Assembly (NCBI GenBank): GCA_900542005.1
Contig: UQLW01000018.1
Location: forward strand, 1 to 62,955
Length of the DNA stretch: 62,955 bases
Source of the DNA: an uncultured Eubacteriales bacterium
Lineage (GTDB): Bacteria; Bacillota; Clostridia; Christensenellales; UMGS416
Reading direction: 5' to 3'
Shown here: piece by piece, positions 50,413 to 57,975 of the stretch
Position numbering within the stretch: the stretch's first letter is position 1
Layout: every line of letters starts with the position of its first letter
Notes under the pieces: model-generated
Database searches by the model: none
Seen by the model: only the letters and a program-made list of their open reading frames with translations
Told to the model about the DNA's origin: nothing
Translations under genes and position numbers: made by a program

Positions 50413-51954
50413 ATGAAAAACAAGCTATGCGCGGTTCTTTTGGCGCTGGCCCTGGCGGCCGGCGGCCTTGGCGTGTCCGCGATGGCTTTCGCCTCACCGG
50501 AATCCGGGACGCCCGCCACAACGGACGCGTCCCCTGCGGCGACGGAGCCGCAGGCGGCCTCCGGCCATGTGGAGCTCGAAATCGGCAAGGATCTGGCCGG
50601 CGAGGATGCGATCACCTTCAACTATGGAGAGAAAAAGACCCTAACGCTGGACATCACCAATGTGGGCGACGCCGCCGCCATGAATATGAAGATCACGCCT
50701 GTGGTATCCAACGATGTAGCCTCCTTCCCCTTCAAGATCACCAACGCCTTTTGGGAGGAAGCCATCGTCAATACGGCCGACCCTGCCACCCTGACCGAGG
50801 ATCTGACCCCCGCCGATCTGGGCGACGCGGCCAGCGGCCAGAATAAGGGGCTCGTATCCTTTGAATTTGACGTGCGCAAGGATGCGCCCAGCGGCTATTA
50901 TCCCCTGCGGCTCACGGTGGAATACCAGGAAAACGGGCTGCCCGTCGCCGTGGAGGCGCTCCTGTATGTGAAGGTGGTCAACTCAACGCTGGCCGGCAGC
51001 ACCCATACCGAGCCGGCCACCGCGCCCACCCAAAAGCCCGAATCCACGCCGCGGCTGATCGTCTCCGGTTTCACCACCTACCCGGAAAAGGTTATGGCCG
51101 GCGAGCCCTTTACCCTGGAGCTGACGCTGACCAACACCTCGGAGGAGGTCACCGTTTCCAACATGCGGGCGGCGATCACCTCCGATGACGAGGGCGTATT
51201 CCTGCCGGTTTCCGGGTCGTCCACGGTGTTTATCCGTGAAATCGGCCCTGGCTCATCGGAAACCATTTCCATGGAGATGAACACCAAGGTAGACCTTACC
51301 CCCCAGCGCTACGGCCTCAGCGTGACAGTCGATTATGAAGGCGCCGACGCCACACAATACAGCGCCGGGGACTCTATCTCCATCCCCGTCCACCAGGTAG
51401 CCAGGCTCACCCTGTCCGACATCACCCTGGTGCCCGAGGCGGCAACCGTCGGTGAACCGGTCAATCTGATGGTCAACCTCTATAATATGGGGCGCTCCAA
51501 GCTGTCCAATGTATTGGTCCGGCTGGAGAGCGGCGGCGCCGTATCCGGAGAGGATTTTTTCGCTGGCAACCTGGAACCCGGCTCCACCAGCACCATGGAC
51601 GTGATGATCACGCCCCAAACCACCGGCACCCTGACCTGCCGCCTGATCGTATCCTATGAGGACGAGATGGGCCAGTCCTACAGCGAGGAAAAAGCCTTCG
51701 AGCTTTCGGCCAATGCCCTCCCCCTGCAGACGCCCGAAGCGCCGGAGGGGGACGCTTTAGCGGCCGCCAGCGCCCTGGAGGCATCCGGCAGCCATGCCTC
51801 ATGGCTGATTTGGCTGATCCTCTCGGCAGTGGTGGCGGCAGGGGGCATCGTTGCCGCGGTCCTGCTGCTGCGCCGGCGCAACAAGAAGCATATCCGCCGC
51901 AATATGGACCACTATCTGGATCCCTCCGAGGACGGCGGCGAAGAAGACCGCTGA
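50413..51954 (+). CDS. Membrane-anchored protein with CARDB/NEW3-like repeats
   Basis: 513 aa. Signal peptide (LCAVLLALALAAGGLGVSAMAFA), three beta-sandwich units with typical CARDB/alpha-galactosidase NEW3 phrases (GEKKTLTLDITNVGDAAAMN, GEPFTLELTLTNTSEEVTVSN, GEPVNLMVNLYNMGRSKLSN), and a C-terminal membrane span (WLIWLILSAVVAAGGIVAAV) with basic-acidic tail. Outer-face domains of this sort bind or stabilise partner proteins or transporters. ATG 50413 has AAGGAGGAAG upstream; the longer frame from 50290 covers the promoter. Single gene, with its own promoter and terminator. Confidence 0.85.
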   Translation: MKNKLCAVLLALALAAGGLGVSAMAFASPESGTPATTDASPAATEPQAASGHVELEIGKDLAGEDAITFNYGEKKTLTLDITNVGDAAAMNMKITPVVSNDVASFPFKITNAFWEEAIVNTADPATLTEDLTPADLGDAASGQNKGLVSFEFDVRKDAPSGYYPLRLTVEYQENGLPVAVEALLYVKVVNSTLAGSTHTEPATAPTQKPESTPRLIVSGFTTYPEKVMAGEPFTLELTLTNTSEEVTVSNMRAAITSDDEGVFLPVSGSSTVFIREIGPGSSETISMEMNTKVDLTPQRYGLSVTVDYEGADATQYSAGDSISIPVHQVARLTLSDITLVPEAATVGEPVNLMVNLYNMGRSKLSNVLVRLESGGAVSGEDFFAGNLEPGSTSTMDVMITPQTTGTLTCRLIVSYEDEMGQSYSEEKAFELSANALPLQTPEAPEGDALAAASALEASGSHASWLIWLILSAVVAAGGIVAAVLLLRRRNKKHIRRNMDHYLDPSEDGGEEDR

Positions 51955-51975
51955 CGGCCTTTTCCCTAAGGTGGT

Positions 51976-52012
51976 AAAAAACCAGCATGAGCAGGCCTCA
52001 TGCTGGTTTTTT
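51976..52012. terminator. Bidirectional terminator
   Basis: Long symmetric stem AAAAAACCAGCATGAG / CTCATGCTGGTTTTTT. It ends the CARDB-like gene on the plus strand and the convergent methyltransferase on the minus strand. Confidence 0.92.
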
Positions 52013-52028
52013 GTATGGGCGGCCGGCC

Positions 52029-52826
52029 TCAGGGTTTTCGCGCCAGCTGCAGGTCTATCGTGTCATAAAGGGTGATCACGCCGCCGTACCGGTTGATCGC
52101 CCCCTCGATCTCATCAAAAAGCCTGGCCCGGGCGGGCTCTTGCAGCGCAATGTGATCCGAATAGGTGCCCAGCAGCGCGACATATTCCTGGGCGGTAAGA
52201 TCCCGCGTCCGATGGAACAGAGCATAGCGAATATCGGTAAAACCGTACTTTTCCGCAATCATCGCCCGGGCTCGGGCCTGCCGTTCGCCGTATTCCTGCG
52301 GCTTCTCCTGGCTTTTGTGGTGGTATGGATCATAGTAGCGCTTATAGGCCGCGTCGATCGCCCCGGCAAGCGCGGGGTTCCCCTTGTCGCGGCAGGGATG
52401 ATTGGCAAACCGCGCAAAGGCGCCGCCGCTTTTGAGCATAGCGTAAACCTTGGGATATCCGATTTCCTCCGGCACCCAATGGAAGGCCGAGGCGGAATAA
52501 ACAAGGTCGTAAGTCCCCTCTTCAAAGGCCGTATCCTCAAATTTCCCGGTGATAACGGCGAAATTGGGATAATCCTGAAATTTGCTGCCGCATATCGCGG
52601 AAAAATGCGCGCCTGGTTCCACCGCTGTAAGGCGGCATCCCGTCTTGAGAACCGGCTCCGTCGCCTGTCCGCCGCCAATGCCCACCTCCACGACGCGGCT
52701 GGAGGCATCAATGGGGCTATAGTCAAAAACCGCCTGGTAGAGCGGCTTGTCATATCCCGGCCGCAGCCTGGCGTATGCGGAGGCCACCGTATCGAAGGTC
52801 CACCCCAATCCCTTTATGACCGGCAT
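52029..52826 (-). CDS. Class I SAM-dependent methyltransferase
   Basis: 265 aa. Motif I VVEVGIGGGQ binds SAM, followed by LTAVEPG (motif II acidic residue) and YDLVYSASAFHWVP (motif IV). The N-terminal FDTVASAYARLRPGYDKPLY is typical of the UbiE/Trans-aconitate-like group. Cytoplasmic. GGGAGGTATACTT precedes the ATG. Neighbours do not reveal the substrate. Confidence 0.88.
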   Translation of the reverse strand: MPVIKGLGWTFDTVASAYARLRPGYDKPLYQAVFDYSPIDASSRVVEVGIGGGQATEPVLKTGCRLTAVEPGAHFSAICGSKFQDYPNFAVITGKFEDTAFEEGTYDLVYSASAFHWVPEEIGYPKVYAMLKSGGAFARFANHPCRDKGNPALAGAIDAAYKRYYDPYHHKSQEKPQEYGERQARARAMIAEKYGFTDIRYALFHRTRDLTAQEYVALLGTYSDHIALQEPARARLFDEIEGAINRYGGVITLYDTIDLQLARKP

Positions 52827-52912
52827 AAGTATACCTCCCAGTTTCAGCTTTGTTTCATTCTATCACAGCGCCGGGGAGCCTTCAAGAATGGCTCCTCGCC
52901 CGGCATACAAGG

Positions 52913-52946
52913 GGGGGCGGCCTCCGCCAAAGCGGAAGGCCGCCCC
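52913..52946 (-). terminator. Hairpin after the sortase gene
   Basis: GGGGCGGCCT / AGGCCGCCCC stem in the spacer between sortase and methyltransferase. No strong T run, so a weak terminator. Confidence 0.6.
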
Positions 52947-52966
52947 TCTATATGTCCGGCTATCGT

Positions 52967-53818
52967 TTATTCCACCCTCCGTGCGACAATGGCGATGCGG
53001 CCGTTGTCGGTGGAGTATTCGCAGGTGGACAGGGTGATCAGCTCATCCCCATAGCGCGCCTCCACCCCCGTGTCGTACAGCGCCAGCTCCTTCACATTGG
53101 CGATATATTCGTCAAACTCCTCTTCGCTCTCCGCCCTGTAGAATTGGTAGTATTTGAATACCTCGTCGCTGGCCTTGTACACCTTCGACAGGAACACGCT
53201 CACGATCTCATACTCCCCACGCTCGTACAGCGTGTCAAAGTGGATCCTCGGATGCTCCTTCCAGTAGCTCTCCTTCTTGTATTCCAGCAGCGTCCGGAAC
53301 ATGCTCCCGTCCTTCATGTTGTGCCCGTGGAACAGCAGGTTCGTGTCCCGCGGCTCCAGCGTCGCGTGCTTGTCGATGAAGATGCACCCCTGCTTGCTCT
53401 CCTGCCTGTCAAAGTCCCGGTACAGGTAGTAATCCTCCCCGGGCGTGTACATCACAGGGTAATCCACCGCCGTCCCGTCGATCCGGATCCAGCCCACCAT
53501 ATCCTGGTTGCGCTCATAGGCCTCCTTCAGCTCCGGCAGCACTGTGGGCTCCGCCGCCTCCGTCTCCGGCGCTGCTGCGGCTGTGGATCCCGCCGTTGGG
53601 GTCGCGGCCCCCACCGTGGGAGCCGGGCTTGCCGGCGGCATCGTGGTCGTCACCGTCGCGCCCCGCCGCAGCGCCTGGCTCCGGGCCAGCCACAGGGCCC
53701 CGGCGGCGGCCGCCGCCAGGCATACCGCCGCCAGCCCATAGAGCCACCGGCGCAGGCGGCGCTGCTTCTGGCGCCACCGGCGCCGGTCGCGGCGGGCCGG
53801 GCGATTGCTCTTTGGCAT
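52967..53818 (-). CDS. Class B sortase
   Basis: 283 aa. Basic N-terminus with one membrane span (LYGLAAVCLAAAAAGALWLA), a linker, and a sortase domain with catalytic His in NLLFHGHNMKDGSMF, Cys in ITLSTCEYS and Arg in IAIVARR. The FIDKHATLEPRDTNLL block is typical of class B. ATG 53818 (MPKSN) is 9 nt from AAGGAGG and preferred over ATG 53824, which is too close. It should attach the VPKTG protein encoded just upstream, and possibly the QPKTG protein at 12224, to peptidoglycan. Confidence 0.93.
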   Translation of the reverse strand: MPKSNRPARRDRRRWRQKQRRLRRWLYGLAAVCLAAAAAGALWLARSQALRRGATVTTTMPPASPAPTVGAATPTAGSTAAAAPETEAAEPTVLPELKEAYERNQDMVGWIRIDGTAVDYPVMYTPGEDYYLYRDFDRQESKQGCIFIDKHATLEPRDTNLLFHGHNMKDGSMFRTLLEYKKESYWKEHPRIHFDTLYERGEYEIVSVFLSKVYKASDEVFKYYQFYRAESEEEFDEYIANVKELALYDTGVEARYGDELITLSTCEYSTDNGRIAIVARRVE

Positions 53819-53842
53819 ATGCATCAGCCTCCTTTTAGCAGC

Positions 53843-53870
53843 AAAAAGGCGGGATGCATCCCGCCTTTTT
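53843..53870. terminator. Perfect palindromic terminator between anchored protein and sortase
   Basis: 28-bp perfect palindrome centred on ATGCAT with A5 and T5 flanks. It would lower sortase expression relative to its substrates. Confidence 0.88.
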
Positions 53871-53881
53871 GAGAAAAAACG

Positions 53882-54604
53882 TTACCTGGAGCCCTGCTTT
53901 CTGCGCAGGGCAAGGGTAGCGGCGGCGACGCCGGCCACGCCCGCCAGGATCAGCACATAGGGCAGGGCGTTGGTTTCGTCGCCGGTCTTGGGCACATCGT
54001 CGGTTTCATCGCCGTTGGCGGCCGTGGTGGTCTCCGCGGGCTGGGTGGGCTTAGCCGTCTCCGAAGGCTTGGCCGTCTCCGAAGGCTTGGCCGTTTCGGA
54101 AGGCTTCACCGTCTCCGAAGGCTTAGCCGTCTCGGAAGGCTTGGCCGTCTCGGAGGGCTTAGCCGTCTCGGAAGGCTTAGCCGTCTCCGAGGGCTTGGTC
54201 GCAGCAGCCGCTACTTTGCCCTTCACGCTCGCGCCTTCCCATTCGGTCTCCGCGCCCTTGTCATCCGATACACGCACCTTGGACAGTGCAAAGCTAAACG
54301 CCTCGCCTTCCTTGGCCGTAACCTCATAGGTATAAACCGTTGTGGTACCCAGGACGATCAGCGTATTCTCACTGCCCATCTGCACGCCGTCGTTCTTATG
54401 ACTGAGATATTTGAGGCCTTCCGTCGCAATCTGCGCCTGTACACCGGAAACCTCCGGGCAGGTAACCGTCACGGTAATCGTGTCGCCCGTCTTGGGGCTT
54501 GAGTCGCTGACGCTCACCGCCGGAGCGGCAGCCGCAAAGGCCGTCACGCTCATCGACAGAAGCAGCATAGCCGCCAACACGAGAAGCAATCCCTTTTTCA
54601 TCAT
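53882..54604 (-). CDS. Sortase-anchored cohesin-like protein with KPSETA repeats
   Basis: 240 aa. Signal peptide (LLLVLAAMLLLSMSVTAFA), a domain of about 110 aa (VSVSDSSPKTGDTITVTVTC ... EGEAFSFALSKVRVSDDKG) resembling a small cohesin fold, then nine hexapeptides KPSETA/V and a TTTAANGDETDD stretch as a wall-spanning stalk, and a sorting signal VPKTGDE with hydrophobic span and RRKQGSR tail. ATG 54604 follows CAGGAGGA. It lies between a dockerin protein gene and sortase B, so it may display the dockerin protein at the surface. Cohesin call is by eye. Confidence 0.82.
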   Translation of the reverse strand: MMKKGLLLVLAAMLLLSMSVTAFAAAAPAVSVSDSSPKTGDTITVTVTCPEVSGVQAQIATEGLKYLSHKNDGVQMGSENTLIVLGTTTVYTYEVTAKEGEAFSFALSKVRVSDDKGAETEWEGASVKGKVAAAATKPSETAKPSETAKPSETAKPSETAKPSETVKPSETAKPSETAKPSETAKPTQPAETTTAANGDETDDVPKTGDETNALPYVLILAGVAGVAAATLALRRKQGSR

Positions 54605-54648
54605 GTATTTTTCCTCCTGATGTTCCATGATCCCATGTCCATACAGCG

Positions 54649-57249
54649 TTAGGCAGCCGCGTTAATCCGTTGCGACGCCAGCACAAGATCGCCAATGGAA
54701 ATGGAACCATCCCCGTTCATATCGGCAGCCATTGCGAATACGCCCTCCAGGCTGCCATCGCTGCTGATGTGGTTCGCCATCTGTACCAGAGATCCGATGG
54801 ATACATAGCCTTGGCCGGAGACGTCGCCCATGATTACCACGGTAATCTCCTTGACCACTTCGCCGTCAACCACAGACTGGATCTTGGCGCCGGTGCCGAT
54901 CACCGTCTTCCCTGTGATCACTTCGCCGTCCTTATTCACTACGACAAGCTCGCCGGTACCGGTCTCAAAGCTGGCCAGCATATCGTTTACGGTAGAATGA
55001 TCCTCAATGCCGGTGGCATAGCCGCTCTCATCGATGGCGATGCTGCTCCCCTCCTTGGGGGTCAGCTCCGCGCCAGCCAGGGTCTTGGATACCTTCAGGT
55101 TCTTGTAGACAATGGCGTCCCGCATGAAGATACCTTTTTCGCCTACTTTGCCTTCAGCCTCGATGCGCACGTCATACAGGCCTTCGGCCAACTCCTTCGT
55201 GTAGTCGCCCAGAGCAACCTGCACATAGCCCTCGCCCTTGGGGAAGGTCTTGCCTTCTTCCGCCGTAAAGGTGAAGGTCGCCTCCGTACCCGCCGAAGCG
55301 CCGTTCTCGTCCTTCACCGGCGTGAAGGTGACGGTGAAAGCCGTAAGGTCCTGGTTACGGGTGAAGTTCAGCTGCAGCCAGGGCATGGATTTGGCGCCGT
55401 TCTCATCGTAATAGGGGTCGCCCTCCGTGTAGGGATACTCGGTTACATACTCAGCGCCGGTAACCTCGCCCAGCAGCTTATCCCCGTAGGCAAAGGCTGC
55501 CTCCGCCGTGGCGGTGTCGGCCGCCGCGCCGTTGTCGCCGTAGATCTTCACGCTGTAGTTGCCAGTCAGCTCGCTCAGGTCAAGATCCAGGCTGTCGTTA
55601 TCCGGCAGCAGCTCGCTGCCCGCCAGGCTGATCTGATGGTACACGGTACGGGTATCGTTGAGCGCGGCCTCCTTTTTGAAGGTTCCAACCAGCTCGCCGT
55701 CCTTATACAGTTCAATGGCGCTGGTATAGGAGCCGCCCAAGACCACATTCTTATCCACCTTGTAGCTCACCTGGATCCAGGGCAGGTCGCTCTCTTCGCC
55801 GGGGGCGGTGGTACCGCTGGTCACGCCCAGCGCGTCCGTATAGTAGTTCTCCGCCGTGATAAAGGTGATTTCCACATCGCTGATGAATTTCTCCAGCGCC
55901 GACTGCAGGGTATACTGCCCCAGGGAATAGGTGGACTCCTTCGGCAGGTAGGCGTTGCCCTCGCCGTCCAGGTCCACTGTCACTGTGAAGGATTCGACCT
56001 TGTTCGCCCCATCCGCACCGGCCACACGGTAGACCATAAGCAGCTGGCCATCCTCCATATCCTTGCCGGTAAAGGTTTTCGCCTCTCCTGCGGCGGTAGG
56101 CTTCACGGTGATGGTGGTCGCGTCGGCGGCGTTGGGTACCTCAATGGCGACAGGCACAAAGTAACCGGACTGCATGGCCTTGTTATCCGGCCAGTATTCG
56201 GCCCAATCCTTCACCAGCTTCAGATGGGTGCCATCCACCAGATCGGCCGCCGTTTTGCCCAAGAGGTCGGCATCGCCCTCGTATGGCTTGACAGTAAAGG
56301 CGCTGACCGCCTGGAAAGCATAATCGCTCACCTTGATGGTTTTGGTTACGGGAGCGCAGGCCATGCCTTCGCCGTCGGCGTCCAGCGACAGGGTAATTTC
56401 ATCCACAACCGTGTTGCCTTCCAGGTCGGCTACGCGATACACCAGGATGTCCGTTCCCTCTGTACCAACCTCTACCACCTTTTTCGTGCCTTCGTTTGTC
56501 TTTTCGATGGTGTAGGCCGCGCCCTCGCGGGCGTTGTCAATGGTCACCTGCAGCGGCAGATAATAGCCGGACTGCATGGCCTCGTTCCCGGGCCAATAGT
56601 CGTTAAAGTCATCCACCCGCAGGAGCATGTTCTTCCCGGCGTCGATCAGGTCGGCAGCCGTTTTGCCCAGGCCCTCGATGGACCCTTCCGTGTAGGTTTC
56701 CACCGTACCGGTGGTGGCGTTGGCCTGAAGGGTGTAGTTTTTCAGGTTAAAGGTCACGATCTCCGGGGTGAAGCTTTCCCCTGCGCCGTCGGCATCGACC
56801 GTCAGGCTAAAGGAGTTTATCCGCTTCTGATCGACGCCGGCTACCCGGTACACCAGGATCATCTGATTGTTCTCGTCCAGGTCATCCTTGCCGTATTGCT
56901 TGGGTGCGCCGTCCGGCAAATTGGTGGGCTCCAGCTCGATGGATACCGCCTCTGTCGCGCCTTCTACGGTGACCTGAACCGGAACGAAATAGCCCATTTT
57001 CATGGTCTCATCATCCCAATAGCCGGTGTAATCCTCCACCAGCTTCAGGGTCGAACCCTCCGCCAGCTCCTCGGCCGTTTTCCCGTAAAGCTCCGCGCCG
57101 CCCGCATACTGCTCCACGGTTACAACCGTCTTTGTGGGTTCCGACGGTTCCGCATCCGTCGCGAAGGCTGTCATGGGCGCCGCGCACAGCGACATACAGG
57201 CCGCCATGAGCGCTGAAAGCCACCTAGCCTTCTTGGTATTGTGTTCCAC
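54649..57249 (-). CDS. Large secreted repeat protein with C-terminal dockerin
   Basis: 866 aa. Signal peptide (residues 1-31), then three homologous ~130-aa units, each with GKTAxxLxxGxxLxLVxDxxxYW, AMQSGYYLPLQV and LVYRVAG phrases. Two beta-sandwich regions follow and a type I-like dockerin closes the protein (about 805-866): one canonical calcium loop DMNGDGSISIGD and one slightly altered, DVSGQGYVSIGS. No enzyme motif seen. GGGAGGAAAGTGC precedes the ATG. First gene of the sortase locus, so it probably docks to the neighbouring anchored cohesin-like protein. Confidence 0.85.
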   Translation of the reverse strand: MEHNTKKARWLSALMAACMSLCAAPMTAFATDAEPSEPTKTVVTVEQYAGGAELYGKTAEELAEGSTLKLVEDYTGYWDDETMKMGYFVPVQVTVEGATEAVSIELEPTNLPDGAPKQYGKDDLDENNQMILVYRVAGVDQKRINSFSLTVDADGAGESFTPEIVTFNLKNYTLQANATTGTVETYTEGSIEGLGKTAADLIDAGKNMLLRVDDFNDYWPGNEAMQSGYYLPLQVTIDNAREGAAYTIEKTNEGTKKVVEVGTEGTDILVYRVADLEGNTVVDEITLSLDADGEGMACAPVTKTIKVSDYAFQAVSAFTVKPYEGDADLLGKTAADLVDGTHLKLVKDWAEYWPDNKAMQSGYFVPVAIEVPNAADATTITVKPTAAGEAKTFTGKDMEDGQLLMVYRVAGADGANKVESFTVTVDLDGEGNAYLPKESTYSLGQYTLQSALEKFISDVEITFITAENYYTDALGVTSGTTAPGEESDLPWIQVSYKVDKNVVLGGSYTSAIELYKDGELVGTFKKEAALNDTRTVYHQISLAGSELLPDNDSLDLDLSELTGNYSVKIYGDNGAAADTATAEAAFAYGDKLLGEVTGAEYVTEYPYTEGDPYYDENGAKSMPWLQLNFTRNQDLTAFTVTFTPVKDENGASAGTEATFTFTAEEGKTFPKGEGYVQVALGDYTKELAEGLYDVRIEAEGKVGEKGIFMRDAIVYKNLKVSKTLAGAELTPKEGSSIAIDESGYATGIEDHSTVNDMLASFETGTGELVVVNKDGEVITGKTVIGTGAKIQSVVDGEVVKEITVVIMGDVSGQGYVSIGSLVQMANHISSDGSLEGVFAMAADMNGDGSISIGDLVLASQRINAAA

Positions 57250-57517
57250 AGCACTTTCCTCCCTTTTTGGGTAGTATTGTATCCTGGAGCGCGGTTCTGG
57301 ATTGTAATGTTTACTTAATGATCCAGCCGATTTTTTCCATATTTTGTGATTCCAAGCATTGAAAAACCATTATTTTGATGCTATTATATAGGCGTATCAG
57401 CCGGAGGGTGTTTGGGGTAAAATGTAAAGGTTTTATTCCGGTCGGTATCATTATATTTTTTCCAGTTTATCGGGTTTTCTCGTTTTTTATCTTGGCGTTT
57501 TTCCTAAAATTTTATAA
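57250..57517. other. Non-coding spacer with the dockerin-operon promoter region
   Basis: AT-rich spacer. Minus strand GATACAATAC near 57275 could be a -10 for the dockerin operon; no good -35. No gene with a ribosome site. Confidence 0.45.
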
Positions 57518-57550
57518 GGCCGCCGGATTTGTGCTTCCGGCGGCCTTTTT
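57518..57550. terminator. Terminator downstream of the ArsR gene
   Basis: GGCCGCCGGA / TCCGGCGGCC stem with T-rich tails in both directions. Confidence 0.85.
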
Positions 57551-57569
57551 GCGTGTATCGTCTGGCGGG

Positions 57570-57836
57570 TCAATGCATCAGGTTCAAAAGGTTGCGGGTA
57601 TCCTCGTCCACCAGGCTGTAGCTGATCTCCTGGCCCTGACGCTGGCCCTGGATAATGCCCGCGTTCTTGAGCTTGGCCAGGTGGGCGGAAACGCTGGGCT
57701 GGGGGATGCCCAGATGCTGCTGGATCGAGGTAACGTTGCTGGGCTGCTGCATAAGCCCTTCCACGATGCTCAGGCGCTGGGGATGGGACAGGGCTTTCAG
57801 CTTTTCGGAAAATTGCTGGATTCTTGCGTCGCTCAT
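57570..57836 (-). CDS. ArsR-family winged-helix regulator
   Basis: 88 aa from ATG 57836, which has AAAAGGAGGAC upstream; the longer frame to 57887 lacks a site. Compact ArsR fold: KLKALSHPQRLSIVEGLMQ, SIQQHLGIPQPSVSAHLAKLKNAG and IIQGQRQGQEISYSLVDE. The ELCVCDL metal motif is missing, so it may sense something other than arsenite or cadmium. Divergent from recG, with no metal-export gene nearby; targets unknown. Confidence 0.88.
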   Translation of the reverse strand: MSDARIQQFSEKLKALSHPQRLSIVEGLMQQPSNVTSIQQHLGIPQPSVSAHLAKLKNAGIIQGQRQGQEISYSLVDEDTRNLLNLMH

Positions 57837-57946
57837 GATGAAGTCCTCCTTTTGTTTGTCTAGGTAAGTATGCACATACAAGCCCATGGCTATACGCGGG
57901 AAAAATATTTTGGCCCATCCTCCGGCCTGGAGGTTGTGCTATAATA

Positions 57947-57955
57947 AAGTATTCA
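57947..57955 (+). promoter_or_regulatory. Extended -10 promoter of recG
   Basis: TGCTATAAT 20 bp before the start codon; no good -35. Confidence 0.6.
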
Positions 57956-57975
57956 CAGCATAAAGGAGGGCGCAT

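Noticed and set aside
54040..54200. 18-bp periodic repeat as a CRISPR or DNA element
   Set aside because: The periodicity encodes the KPSETA hexapeptide stalk in frame; no spacers exist.
54670..57216. 848-codon plus-strand frame antisense to the dockerin protein
   Set aside because: Shadow of a GC-rich real gene; its translation has no domain, whereas the minus strand shows signal peptide, repeats and dockerin.
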